Origin: JAGXOF01 sp046545575
Lineage (GTDB): Bacteria; Chloroflexota; Dehalococcoidia; SZUA-161; SpSt-899
NCBI GenBank assembly: GCA_046545575.1
Contig: JBKGZM010000017.1
Location: 1 to 35,671 of the forward strand
Length of the DNA stretch: 35,671 nucleotides
Direction: 5' to 3'
Shown here: piece by piece, positions 1 through 7,868 of the stretch
Position numbering within the stretch: the stretch's first letter is position 1
Layout: every line of letters starts with the position of its first letter
Notes under the pieces: generated by a model
Seen by the model: only the letters and a program-made list of their open reading frames with translations
What the model was told of the DNA's origin: nothing
The model's database searches: none
Program-made: the position numbers and the translations under genes

Positions 1-198
1 GGTCATCCTCGATCTCATCGGTTAGCGGCAAAATGATACATCCCTGCGTTGACCTTTGTCAAGTGCTACATGAGGTCTCATATCGGGGTGGTAATGCACT
101 TAGGCTGCCTAAGTAGAGGTTGATAGAGAATGTCAAATGTCCATAGGTGTTCGCTAAGAAGGTCTCGGACTTTGAGCTGTGGCGAAATCCTGTCAGTT
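1..198. other. Left-edge non-coding stretch with small inverted repeats
   Basis: I see no supportable gene here. Two short dyads are present: TTGAC-CTTT-GTCAA at 49-62 and ACTTAGG-CTG-CCTAAGT at 98-114. The second lies just past the end of the leftward LysR gene, but it lacks a T-run, so it is at best a weak terminator. The upstream neighbour is outside the window. Confidence 0.4.
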
Positions 199-1140
199 CT
201 AGCTCTCCGCCAACGTTTTATGGAGCGAATTGTGTGAGTTATACATCTGAAACGTTTCTCGAAGCACGGAGATAAACTTACTCGCGATCGTCGGTAAAGG
301 AATTCCCCTGTGAATAAGGAGGTCGACACCGATTGTTATCTCATTTACAACAGGCACTATGTGCAACTTTCCGGAAGCTAATTGGTCTTCTACACGGCTT
401 ACGTGCATCAAAGCTATGCCTCTTCCCTCCTCGGCTAATCTCTGGGCAACGTCCAGATAATCCGTGTCTACGAGCACAGATTGCTTTGCCTCTATCCCCC
501 CCGTTTTAAAGGTTTTAAGGAGGATTTCTCTTGTTGCGGACCGTTCCGCTGGTAACAGAAGGGGGTAGGTAGCGAGGTCGTGAAGTTCTAATACACCCCT
601 TTGCAAAACCGGGTTTTGTGGAGATGTTACGAATACCATCCTCTCATAATCTGAGATATGCTCGGTGACTATGTTGTCGGGATAATCATCCAGCCTTACA
701 ACCACGCCGATATCATGGTGCAGTGCTAGAAGCTCGTCGATTATGTCATGTGATGAGGCGTTTCTGATAGTTAGTTTGGCATCAGGATGAAGCTCCTCGA
801 ATACACTGGCGGCAGAAGCAACGATATGGGAGAATGTCAGTGCACACCCAATCCGGAGGCCGCTTTCGCTGAAATTATCCAAAGACCTCTCGGCTGCACT
901 TGCCTGGTCGTATATTTCCTGGGCATAGGTGAATAGCGTCTCTCCTGCTTGTGTAAGGTAGACTTTTTTCTTTCGTACATCAAGAAGCTTTACTTTTGTG
1001 CTTTTTTCCAGAGCATGGATCTGCATGGTTACGGCAGGTTGGGTCAAGCACAACTTTTCCGCCGCGGTGCTAAAGCTTTTCTCACTCGCAACGAAGTAGA
1101 ACGTGATTACGTGGTATAGATTTAGCCTTAAAGGTCTCAT
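199..1140 (-). CDS. LysR-family transcriptional regulator
   Basis: This is a DNA-binding activator or repressor of about 313 residues, the usual LysR length. The N-terminal winged helix-turn-helix is clear (RLNLYHVITFYFVASEKSF, then STAAEKLCLTQPAVTMQIHA), followed by a periplasmic-binding-protein-like effector domain. The open frame extends 41 codons further upstream, but that part runs through the promoter region. The ATG at 1140 (protein starting MRPLRLNLYH) is the conventional family start. The gene is divergent from ubiX with a 122-base gap, so it probably controls the ubiX-ppsA-ubiD run, perhaps in response to an aromatic or ketone substrate or a CoA intermediate. The effector is unknown. 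Confidence 0.9.
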   Translation of the reverse strand: MRPLRLNLYHVITFYFVASEKSFSTAAEKLCLTQPAVTMQIHALEKSTKVKLLDVRKKKVYLTQAGETLFTYAQEIYDQASAAERSLDNFSESGLRIGCALTFSHIVASAASVFEELHPDAKLTIRNASSHDIIDELLALHHDIGVVVRLDDYPDNIVTEHISDYERMVFVTSPQNPVLQRGVLELHDLATYPLLLPAERSATREILLKTFKTGGIEAKQSVLVDTDYLDVAQRLAEEGRGIALMHVSRVEDQLASGKLHIVPVVNEITIGVDLLIHRGIPLPTIASKFISVLRETFQMYNSHNSLHKTLAES

Positions 1141-1168
1141 GCTTGCATGCTTTTTAGAAAAGTTTCTT

Positions 1169-1198
1169 ATTATATCATAAAAAATCATGTATTGACAA
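1169..1198 (-). promoter_or_regulatory. Promoter of the LysR gene
   Basis: On the minus strand, TTGTCA (1193-1198) is followed after 18 bases by TATAAT (1169-1174). This would place the start of transcription near 1162, about 20 bases before the ATG. The -35 box is the opposite-strand reading of the ubiX -35 box. A dyad TTAT-N6-ATAA (1167-1180) overlaps the -10 box and contains a T-N11-A match, the LysR-type core, so it is a possible autoregulatory site. Confidence 0.5.
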
Positions 1199-1221
1199 TT
1201 TTTTGCACTGGTAACTATACT
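1192..1221 (+). promoter_or_regulatory. Promoter of the ubiX operon
   Basis: TTGACA (1192-1197) is separated by 18 bases from TATACT (1216-1221), a near-consensus sigma-70-type pair. Transcription would start near 1228, about 35 bases before the ubiX ATG. The -35 box overlaps that of the divergent LysR promoter by five bases. Confidence 0.6.
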
Positions 1222-1224
1222 AGA

Positions 1225-1239
1225 ACAAAACCATTTTGT
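1225..1239. promoter_or_regulatory. Candidate operator at the ubiX transcription start
   Basis: A perfect six-base inverted repeat, ACAAAA-CCA-TTTTGT, sits across the predicted start of transcription of the ubiX operon. This is a typical repressor position. The protein that would bind it is not known, and the short AT-rich arms could occur by chance. Confidence 0.3.
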
Positions 1240-1262
1240 GTTTATGCATGCTGGATTAGGCA

Positions 1263-1859
1263 ATGAAACTTATTATTGGAATCACAGGGGCATCGGGCGT
1301 TATATATGGGATCAGGTTGCTGGAAGTATTAGCTGATGTAAAAACCGTGGAGACCCATCTTGTGGTTTCTCGGGCTGGGGAGATAAACATCCCATATGAA
1401 ACTGATATGGAGGTAGATCGTGTAAAGTCTCTCGCTGACTTCTGTTATGCGGTTGAGGATTGCGCCGCTGCGCTCAGCAGCGGTTCTTTTAAACGTGATG
1501 GCATGGTAATTGCCCCTTGTTCGATGAAAACCCTGTCTGGTCTGGCCAATTCATATGCTGAGAATTTAATACTCAGGGCCGGAGATGTAACTCTTAAGGA
1601 GCGTAAGAAGCTGGTTGTGCTAGTTAGGGAGACCCCGTTTCACATCGGACATTTAAGAAATATGGAAAAACTGGCTGAGATGGGGGCTGTGATACTTCCA
1701 CCAGTTCCTGCTTTTTACCACCGACCTAAGACTGTCCAGGACATCGTTGACCATACTGTTGGCAAGGTGTTGGACATCTTTGATATAGAGCATGATCTCT
1801 TCCAGAAGTGGGGTGGAATGCCCACTCAGACGGATATAGACACGCCTTTGGCCAGGTAG
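1263..1859 (+). CDS. ubiX: Flavin prenyltransferase UbiX
   Basis: UbiX makes prenylated FMN, the cofactor of UbiD-family decarboxylases, from FMN and dimethylallyl phosphate. The 198-residue length fits the family. The Rossmann-like start IIGITGASGVIYGIRLLEVL is the diagnostic UbiX/Pad1 FMN-binding motif. Further family motifs are APCSMKTLSGLANSYAENLI and the stretch ERKKLVVLVRETPFH. It is the first gene of the catabolic run and stands two bases before the LpdD-like gene and upstream of a UbiD gene, so its product most likely matures that enzyme. The ribosome-binding site is weak (GGATTAGG close to the ATG). Confidence 0.95.
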   Translation: MKLIIGITGASGVIYGIRLLEVLADVKTVETHLVVSRAGEINIPYETDMEVDRVKSLADFCYAVEDCAAALSSGSFKRDGMVIAPCSMKTLSGLANSYAENLILRAGDVTLKERKKLVVLVRETPFHIGHLRNMEKLAEMGAVILPPVPAFYHRPKTVQDIVDHTVGKVLDIFDIEHDLFQKWGGMPTQTDIDTPLAR

Positions 1860-1861
1860 CG

Positions 1862-2203
1862 ATGGAAAAGGGAGAGGGTAGAACGAAGGTCATGCTCTCA
1901 GCGCAGTTTGCGGGTACAGATGTGATACTGCACCTGTACAACGAAAATCCTCATATAGGAGCTGTTGCTGTGGGAGAATATGATCCGGGTAGTCAGAGGA
2001 CATCTACATCCGTGATAACACGTCCCGGGCACAAGGACGATGCTGTGGCAAGAGAAGCCGCATATCAACTTAGCAAGTTTTTAAAGAAGCCCACCTGTGT
2101 TATCGTTGGCATACATGTCGATCAGATTACCCATGCAGAGATAAGTGAGATTCAGGAGAATGCCAGAGCCTTGGTGGATGAGTTCATTAAAGGGGGTGTA
2201 TAG
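1862..2203 (+). CDS. LpdD-like small protein, probable prenylated-flavin chaperone or decarboxylase accessory
   Basis: A 113-residue protein resembling, from memory, the LpdD-like domain found with UbiD-type gallate and hydroxyarylic-acid decarboxylases, for which a role in carrying or protecting prenylated flavin has been suggested. Visible features are the HIGAVAVGEY segment, the PGHKDDAVAREAAYQLSKFL helix and GIHVDQITHAEISEIQEN near the end. The longer frame starting at 1808 overlaps ubiX by 52 bases. The ATG at 1862, two bases after the ubiX stop, is preferred and implies translational coupling. Position between ubiX and the enzyme genes supports the accessory role. Family assignment is by recall of motifs, not by search. 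Confidence 0.7.
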   Translation: MEKGEGRTKVMLSAQFAGTDVILHLYNENPHIGAVAVGEYDPGSQRTSTSVITRPGHKDDAVAREAAYQLSKFLKKPTCVIVGIHVDQITHAEISEIQENARALVDEFIKGGV

Positions 2204-2267
2204 TGTAGAAAATGTTACGAGGAAGGTAAGGGGTAAGAAAAATCTATTTTGGAAAGGAGGAGATGTT

Positions 2268-3326
2268 ATGCAAGAAGTACCAACAGCTCGATGGACGGTG
2301 ACACAACCCTGGCGGGGATTATTTGGCATACTTATAAGCGTAGGCATTGCTATTGGAATCACCGTTGCCTTTGATCTGGACAGTTATCTGGGACTGTTTA
2401 CGCTCTGGGCTATCTCTGTCGTTCCTATTGAGGTCGTGATGGGCCTGGGCTGGGGTGGTAAGTATCCTCCGGTGGACAAGCTTGACCAGCCATGGCGTGG
2501 AATAGCCCTAACAGCTTTTATGTTCTTTATAGCCAGTATCTCCACATGGTGGGTGGTCAAGTTCGTCGGGGGCGGTACAGCGAATGTAGTTACAAACGTC
2601 TACATTATCTGCGTTGTCCTGACGACCATGTTCCATGTAATAGCATTCGGCTGCTGGCCCTTTGGCAAGATGTCACTACCGGCCAAGGGATTCCTGACAC
2701 TGATAGTGGACTATCTGATAATGCTTGCCGGATTCAGGCTTTGGGATTTCAGCGGCTTTGCCGGTGCCAATCCGGAACTGGCCGGCATTTGCCCGACCGG
2801 GCCGGTTTACTGGGAATCCGCTTTGGCCTTCTACTTTATCATGTTCGTCTTTCTCTGGGTATTTGTCGCTCTGGACATGTGGCCATTTACGAAGTCCGAA
2901 AAGCTAACGGCGCAACCTTTGATGGGCTTCCTGATTTTCGTGATCTGTTTTGTCCTGGCTTATATCTCTTACATAATTGGGGTCTCGAGCATGGGAATAA
3001 AGCCGATCAAGCTCATGCTTGACTTCCTTTTGTTCATAGCGGGGATACTTACAGTTGTGCCGATGCTTCAAACATGGCCGGGAAGGAGATTTGCCCAGCC
3101 CGCAAAGGGCTTTGTCAACATGATAGTAGCTCTCGTATTTGCCTTTGCTTTCTTCTACTTTTACCAGATGATCGGCACCATCCATTTTGGTCCCGAAGCA
3201 ATGGCAACTTACCCGGCAAATTGCATGATAATCGCCAATTTATGCCTGGCCCTGATGTTCCCTGCTTACGTGATGCATTCAACATTCCTCGATTTCTGGC
3301 CGCTGCCACCGACGCCGGAGTCGTAA
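2268..3326 (+). CDS. Unrecognised multi-pass membrane protein built from internal repeats
   Basis: I do not recognise the family. The 352-residue protein starts at ATG 2268, seven bases after a perfect AAAGGAGG site. The frame is open upstream to 2145, but that part overlaps the preceding gene. It has roughly ten hydrophobic segments and five copies of a short motif that precedes them: W9..QPWRG17, W62..QPWRG78, W130PF..LPAKG141, W205PF..QPLMG220 and W270PG..QPAKG281, with a last WP at 344-345. The copies are 60-75 residues apart, so the protein looks like a serial duplication of a two-helix unit. It sits directly before ppsA, so it may import or present the hydrophobic substrate or exchange the product. 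No transport motif confirms this. Confidence 0.75.
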   Translation: MQEVPTARWTVTQPWRGLFGILISVGIAIGITVAFDLDSYLGLFTLWAISVVPIEVVMGLGWGGKYPPVDKLDQPWRGIALTAFMFFIASISTWWVVKFVGGGTANVVTNVYIICVVLTTMFHVIAFGCWPFGKMSLPAKGFLTLIVDYLIMLAGFRLWDFSGFAGANPELAGICPTGPVYWESALAFYFIMFVFLWVFVALDMWPFTKSEKLTAQPLMGFLIFVICFVLAYISYIIGVSSMGIKPIKLMLDFLLFIAGILTVVPMLQTWPGRRFAQPAKGFVNMIVALVFAFAFFYFYQMIGTIHFGPEAMATYPANCMIIANLCLALMFPAYVMHSTFLDFWPLPPTPES

Positions 3327-3386
3327 GAGAGGGATAAAGGGGTAAGCTCAATCTAAAAATAAAACCGGAGGGAAAAGGAGGGAGTT

Positions 3387-5243
3387 ATGGCAGAAGCAAC
3401 CAAGAGATCATTTACAGATCCTCATGATGTACAGGATATTCCCGGCACCGAAGGCTGGCGGGAAATGTATCCTTACTACTACCTCTTCAGTAAGGAAAAG
3501 GAATCGGAAAGGGCCCAGTATGAGAGTTCCAAGCTGTGGTATTACGATGGTGTCCACTACCCACAGCCGATGTACCCGTTTGACCTTATATGGGATGATT
3601 GCTGGCATATTGGGCTCTCGGTATACAATACCCGAGTATTCTGTGTTCCACCCTCTTACGGCATCGACCACAGGATTGTAAACGGGTATATATATATCAG
3701 TCCTGTCTTGCCTAAACCCGAGGATATAGAGTCCAGGGTTCCTCTGTTTGAGAAGAGGTCTGGCTACTACTATGAAAACTGGGACAGTATCTGGGAAGAG
3801 TGGAAGGTTAAATTTAAAGGGCTCATCGATGAACTTAAGGCAGTGCAGTTTGCCCCGCTTCCTAGCGTAGAGGATGAGGCTGTCGTTTTTGAGAGGAGGG
3901 GGTACACGAGTGCGGACACGCTGCTGAGGGAGTATGACAGATTAATAGAACTCGCGGTGCGGGCTTGGCAGTATCATTTTGAGATGCTCAATCTCACCTA
4001 TGCCTCTGATGTGGTCTTTATGGAGACCATGAGGACGTTATTCCCCGGAATTGCGGATAAGACCATAGAGCAGATTACCTCAGGTTTGGAGACAGATGCT
4101 GAGATGTTCGTGCCGCCCATACAGTTACAGAGGCTGGCGAAATCGGCAATGGCGTCGGGTATAGCTGATGCCATCCTGGACTCCAACAACTGGTACGAGA
4201 TGGTAAGCAAATTACAGCAGACCGAGGATGGCAGGAAGTGGCTCGAAGATATTGAGGGAGTGCGTGAACCATGGTTTGAGATGAGCATTGGCACGGGTTG
4301 GTACCATACCGATGTAGCGTGGAATGACAATCTCGATATTCCGTTGGCCCACTTAAAGAATTATATCCTCGCTTTAAAGAGGGGTGAGGAAATAGAGAGA
4401 CAGAAAGATGATGTAGTCAGAGAGCGAAATAGGGTCACTGAGGAGTACCGTGGGTTGATCAAGAACGATGCGGATAGGGAGACATTTGACAGACAGCTGG
4501 ATTTGGTGAGGAGAACGGCATACTATCCGCAGGGGCATGAGTTCTACGTTGAGAACTGGTTCCATTCCGTGTTTTGGAGGAAGGTGAGAGAGCTCGGCCA
4601 GGCTATGGCTGAACACGAGGCGCTAAAGGACCCAGAAGATATCTGGTTCCTGAGTCGCTTTGAGCTGTATCCGATACTCTACGATATTAGTGCTGCCTGG
4701 GCAACCGGGGTCCCCGCGATAGCTAAATATGAGCTGCCTGATAAGATTGAGAGGCGAAAGGAAATATACGAGAAGTTCCAGGGCTGGAGACCACCTCCTG
4801 CCCTTGGCCCCGCTCCGGAGCAGGTTACTGAACCGTTTACCATTGTCATGTGGGGTGTTACCACGGACAAGATAAATATGTGGTTGGAAGCTGCCGGCGT
4901 CAGGCCTGAGGAAGCAACGGAAGTCAGGGGGATGCCTGGTTCTCCTGGTGTAGCGGAAGGTACGGCAAGGGTCTGTTTTACCCCGGAGGAGATAGGACAA
5001 TTGGAGCAAGGGGAGATTCTCGTGGCACCGACTACGTCCTCGAGCTGGGCACCAGCATTCCAGATCCTAAAAGCCGTTGTAACGGATGTTGGCGGGACCT
5101 TCTGTCATGCTGCAGTCGTCTCTCGCGAGTATAAGCTCCCGTCTGTTATGGGCGTTGGTACTGGCACTGCTGCAATCAGGACAGGGGATAAGATAAGGGT
5201 GGATGGAGATAGTGGACGTGTAAGCATACTTGAGAGGGCATGA
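3387..5243 (+). CDS. Phenylphosphate synthase subunit A-like, PEP-synthase swivelling-His protein
   Basis: This matches the A subunit of phenylphosphate synthase, which carries a phosphorylated histidine and passes the phosphoryl group to the hydroxyl of phenol. The 618-residue length fits PpsA (about 70 kDa). The C-terminal 105 residues are a clear PEP-utilising mobile domain: GMPGSPGVAEGTARV, then VVTDVGGTFCHAAVVSRE with the catalytic His at 574, close to the position reported (from memory, 569) in Thauera PpsA, then VDGDSGRVSIL. The first 500 residues lack an ATP-grasp domain, which is instead the next gene. The start has an excellent site, AAAGGAGGGAGTT before ATG. Other PEP-synthase-like phosphotransferases acting on an enol are possible. 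The true substrate cannot be read from the sequence. Confidence 0.75.
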   Translation: MAEATKRSFTDPHDVQDIPGTEGWREMYPYYYLFSKEKESERAQYESSKLWYYDGVHYPQPMYPFDLIWDDCWHIGLSVYNTRVFCVPPSYGIDHRIVNGYIYISPVLPKPEDIESRVPLFEKRSGYYYENWDSIWEEWKVKFKGLIDELKAVQFAPLPSVEDEAVVFERRGYTSADTLLREYDRLIELAVRAWQYHFEMLNLTYASDVVFMETMRTLFPGIADKTIEQITSGLETDAEMFVPPIQLQRLAKSAMASGIADAILDSNNWYEMVSKLQQTEDGRKWLEDIEGVREPWFEMSIGTGWYHTDVAWNDNLDIPLAHLKNYILALKRGEEIERQKDDVVRERNRVTEEYRGLIKNDADRETFDRQLDLVRRTAYYPQGHEFYVENWFHSVFWRKVRELGQAMAEHEALKDPEDIWFLSRFELYPILYDISAAWATGVPAIAKYELPDKIERRKEIYEKFQGWRPPPALGPAPEQVTEPFTIVMWGVTTDKINMWLEAAGVRPEEATEVRGMPGSPGVAEGTARVCFTPEEIGQLEQGEILVAPTTSSSWAPAFQILKAVVTDVGGTFCHAAVVSREYKLPSVMGVGTGTAAIRTGDKIRVDGDSGRVSILERA

Positions 5244-5256
5244 TAATCAGTTCAAA

Positions 5257-5294
5257 GAGCCATGCCATGTGCCTAAAGACACATGGCATGGCTC
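5257..5294 (+). repeat. Perfect 15-bp stem-loop between the two phenylphosphate-synthase-like genes
   Basis: GAGCCATGCCATGTG (5257-5271) and CACATGGCATGGCTC (5280-5294) form a perfect stem with an eight-base loop in the 80-base gap. There is no T-run after it, so it is more likely an mRNA-stabilising or processing hairpin, or an attenuating element, than a terminator. Confidence 0.8.
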
Positions 5295-5323
5295 AATAGA
5301 CTATAAGAAAGGGAGGGGCGAAA

Positions 5324-6388
5324 ATGAGGTGGATATACTGGTTGGATGAAATAGGTCAAGAGCACAACAATATCGTTGGGAAGAAGTGTGCCAGCATGGG
5401 AGAGATGAGGAGAGCCGGCATGAAAGTGCCTCCCGGCTTTGTGCTCTCCCTGGAAGCCTATGAGAGGTTTATGAAGGAAACCGGTGCTGGGGAGGAGCTT
5501 CGCAAGTACTTCTCGAGCTTCAGTGCTGACTCAGAACATCTTACTGATATGGCGAAGTACGAAGAGGCATCCAGGGCGGCAAGAGGCATTATGGAGTCCA
5601 AGGATATGCCTAAAGATATGGAGAAGCTTATCATACAATACTATGACGAGCTTTGCCAGACGACTGGCATCGATGATGTTCCTGTTTCCACACGCTCAGC
5701 AGGACCTGCCAGCCATCCCGGTCAATATGAAACCTATTGCTATGTCATGGGTAAATCGGAGGTGATAAGGAACATAATCAGAGTGTGGTCGAGCACGTTT
5801 AATCAACGCTCTATTGTTGCTCGTGCTCGTTCACCGGAGTTCAAATTGGAGTATGACCCCATTGGTGTGGCTGTACCCAAGATGGTCAATGCCAAGGCGT
5901 CTGGGGTTATGTTTACCGTGCACCCGGTGACTGGTGATCCGTCCAAGGTATGCATACAAGCGGATTGGGGGTTGGGAGAGAGTGTGGTTAGCGGGGAAGT
6001 TACACCGGATGAGTGGGAGGTTGATAAAGTTGTGTTGGAAATCACCCACAGCACGATATCGCCAAAGCTTAAGGAATATGTGCTGGATATAGATGCAGGC
6101 TGCACTGCGTTTCTTGATGTACCGCCCGAACGACAAAATATCCCTTGTCTAGCTCCAGAGGAAATACAGGAGTTGGCCAAAACAGGCAAGCGCTTGGAGA
6201 GCTATTTTGGCTGCTATCAAGACACGGAATGGGCGATAGATAATGATCTGCCCTTCCCCGACAATATCTTCATGCTCCAGTGTCGGCCGGAGCAAGTATG
6301 GAACAAGCAAGAGACAGGATCAAAAGTGCAAACGACCGGTAGCAACATAAGCGATATTGCGCGTTCGATGATGGGTATCAAAAAGTAA
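5324..6388 (+). CDS. Phenylphosphate synthase subunit B-like, PEP-synthase ATP-binding protein
   Basis: A 354-residue protein corresponding to the N-terminal ATP-grasp part of PEP synthase/pyruvate phosphate dikinase, and the same size as PpsB (about 40 kDa). It would use ATP to phosphorylate the histidine of the preceding gene product. Visible motifs are VGKKCASMGEM..MKVPPGFVL near the N-terminus (typical GGKxAxLGEM..VPPGF), a VSTRSAGPASHPGQYET segment where PEP synthases have the ATP-phosphate loop, MVNAKASGVMFTVHPVTGDP, WGLGESVVSGEVTPDE, and the closing FMLQCRPEQVW. Separation into two polypeptides, A before B, is the arrangement of phenylphosphate synthase rather than of PEP synthase. No PpsC-like CBS protein follows. 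Strong site GGGAGGGG before ATG. Confidence 0.8.
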   Translation: MRWIYWLDEIGQEHNNIVGKKCASMGEMRRAGMKVPPGFVLSLEAYERFMKETGAGEELRKYFSSFSADSEHLTDMAKYEEASRAARGIMESKDMPKDMEKLIIQYYDELCQTTGIDDVPVSTRSAGPASHPGQYETYCYVMGKSEVIRNIIRVWSSTFNQRSIVARARSPEFKLEYDPIGVAVPKMVNAKASGVMFTVHPVTGDPSKVCIQADWGLGESVVSGEVTPDEWEVDKVVLEITHSTISPKLKEYVLDIDAGCTAFLDVPPERQNIPCLAPEEIQELAKTGKRLESYFGCYQDTEWAIDNDLPFPDNIFMLQCRPEQVWNKQETGSKVQTTGSNISDIARSMMGIKK

Positions 6389-6434
6389 AGTCGCTTCTGG
6401 ATGTTATTATTTTAATTCTAAAGGAGGTAGGATT

Positions 6435-7847
6435 ATGAAAGACCTGCGAGGCTGGATTGAGGCCTGTGAGAAGGAAGGAGAACTCAAAAGGATAAAGCCG
6501 GAGGTGGATTGGAATCTGGAGTTGTCACACATTGCTACGTTAAATGAGAGGAGGAGGGGGCCAGCCCTTTTGTTTGAGAACGTTAAGGACTACGATATCC
6601 CGGTCTTGACGAGTGCGTTTACAACCCCTAAAAAGTTGGCCATTACACTGGGGCTTCCATTGGACTATTCGATGTGCGACTTGGCCAGGGAGTGGATGAA
6701 AAGAACTACAAAAGGACCTACAAAACCGGTCGAGGTGAAAAATGGCCCGGTCACGGAACAAGTGATAGAGCGGAACAATGTGAACTTGTTTGATTTCCCT
6801 GCCCCCTTCCTTTATCCGCAGGATGGAGGAAGGTACATCGGCACGTCAGCGTTTTTGGTCACTAAGGACCCTGAGACAGGTTGGACGAACCTCGGGACGT
6901 ATCGAATGCAAGTGCTTGATGAAACGAGTACGGGGGTTCAAATCATTAAAGGGAAACATGCTGATTTCCACAGGGCTAAGTATGAGAAGATGGGCAAGAA
7001 AATGCCGGCCGCAGCAGTTATAGGATGCCATCCACTCTACTTTCTTGTGGCGAGTAGCATGGTTTCCGCTGAGATGGATGAGTATGACATAATTGGTTCC
7101 CTGTTTGGTGAACCTGTGGAGGTTTTCGAAAGCGACCTGACAGGGCTGAAGCTCCCTGCCGGTGCTGGGATAATCCTGGAAGGAGAGATCGACCCGGTTA
7201 ACTTCCGGCCTGAAGGGCCCTTTGGGGAGTATACGGGATATTATTCTGGCAAGGCAAAAGGTGAGCTTCCCAAGCCCTGGCTCGACGTCAAACGTGTACT
7301 GCGTCAAAAGAACCCTGTCTTCCAGATGACCACGGTTGGCAAACCACTCACTGATCAACATATGATTCAGTCGTTGAATCGCACCGGTACATTGTGGAGT
7401 GACCTGGAGACCATGAGGGTACCCGGCATTCAGTCGGTCTATATTCCTCCTGAATCAACGGGAAGGTTCTGGGCGATTGTTTCCGTAAAGACAATGTATC
7501 CTGGCCATGCCAATCATGTGGGAAACGCTGTTATTTCGACAACCACCGGGCACTATGGACTGAAGGGTGTTATCGTGGTTGATGCAGATGTCCCCGCCGA
7601 TGATATGGGTGGCGTATGGTGGTCTTTGGCTGTGCGTTATAACGCGGTTCAAGACAGTGAGATCATAAAGAGGGGCCGATCAACACCCCTCGATCCCTCG
7701 CTCCCTATGGATGCCAGGGAGATAGTGTCCAGGATTATCATGGATGCAACAATCCCTTATGAGTGGAAAGAAAAGCCACAACTGATAGAGCTTGACCCTG
7801 ATGTCTTGAAGAGAGTTGAATCTCGGTGGTCGGAGTTAGGTTTGTGA
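6435..7847 (+). CDS. UbiD-family prenylated-FMN (de)carboxylase
   Basis: A 470-residue UbiD-family enzyme, which carries out reversible (de)carboxylation of aromatic or alpha,beta-unsaturated acids using prenylated FMN. The key residues are present: N152 and R157 in NLGTYRMQV (equivalent to Asn168 and Arg173 of fungal Fdc1) and the E260/E265 pair in RPEGPFGEYTGYY (equivalent to Glu277 and Glu282). In Thauera the related PpcA and PpcB carboxylate phenylphosphate to 4-hydroxybenzoate. Here there is only one UbiD and no phosphatase subunit beside it. Context favours work in the carboxylating direction on a phosphorylated substrate. Ordinary decarboxylation of a hydroxybenzoate cannot be excluded. 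The site AAAGGAGGT before the ATG is ideal. Confidence 0.9.
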   Translation: MKDLRGWIEACEKEGELKRIKPEVDWNLELSHIATLNERRRGPALLFENVKDYDIPVLTSAFTTPKKLAITLGLPLDYSMCDLAREWMKRTTKGPTKPVEVKNGPVTEQVIERNNVNLFDFPAPFLYPQDGGRYIGTSAFLVTKDPETGWTNLGTYRMQVLDETSTGVQIIKGKHADFHRAKYEKMGKKMPAAAVIGCHPLYFLVASSMVSAEMDEYDIIGSLFGEPVEVFESDLTGLKLPAGAGIILEGEIDPVNFRPEGPFGEYTGYYSGKAKGELPKPWLDVKRVLRQKNPVFQMTTVGKPLTDQHMIQSLNRTGTLWSDLETMRVPGIQSVYIPPESTGRFWAIVSVKTMYPGHANHVGNAVISTTTGHYGLKGVIVVDADVPADDMGGVWWSLAVRYNAVQDSEIIKRGRSTPLDPSLPMDAREIVSRIIMDATIPYEWKEKPQLIELDPDVLKRVESRWSELGL

Positions 7848-7868
7848 ATCAGTTATGCGGAGGCGAAT

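Noticed and set aside
49..62. TTGAC-CTTT-GTCAA dyad near the left edge as an operator
   Set aside because: Short, with no adjacent gene or -10 box that would give it a target.
1141..1263. N-terminal extension of the LysR protein to 354 residues
   Set aside because: It would pass through the shared promoter, and the family start MRPLRLNLYH fits the normal LysR length.
1808..1861. Longer LpdD-like protein overlapping the ubiX end
   Set aside because: The ATG at 1862 directly after the ubiX stop better fits coupling and the family start. The extra 18 residues show no pattern.
6846..7361. Minus-strand open frame of 171 codons opposite ubiD
   Set aside because: Antisense to conserved UbiD active-site motifs, with no family pattern.
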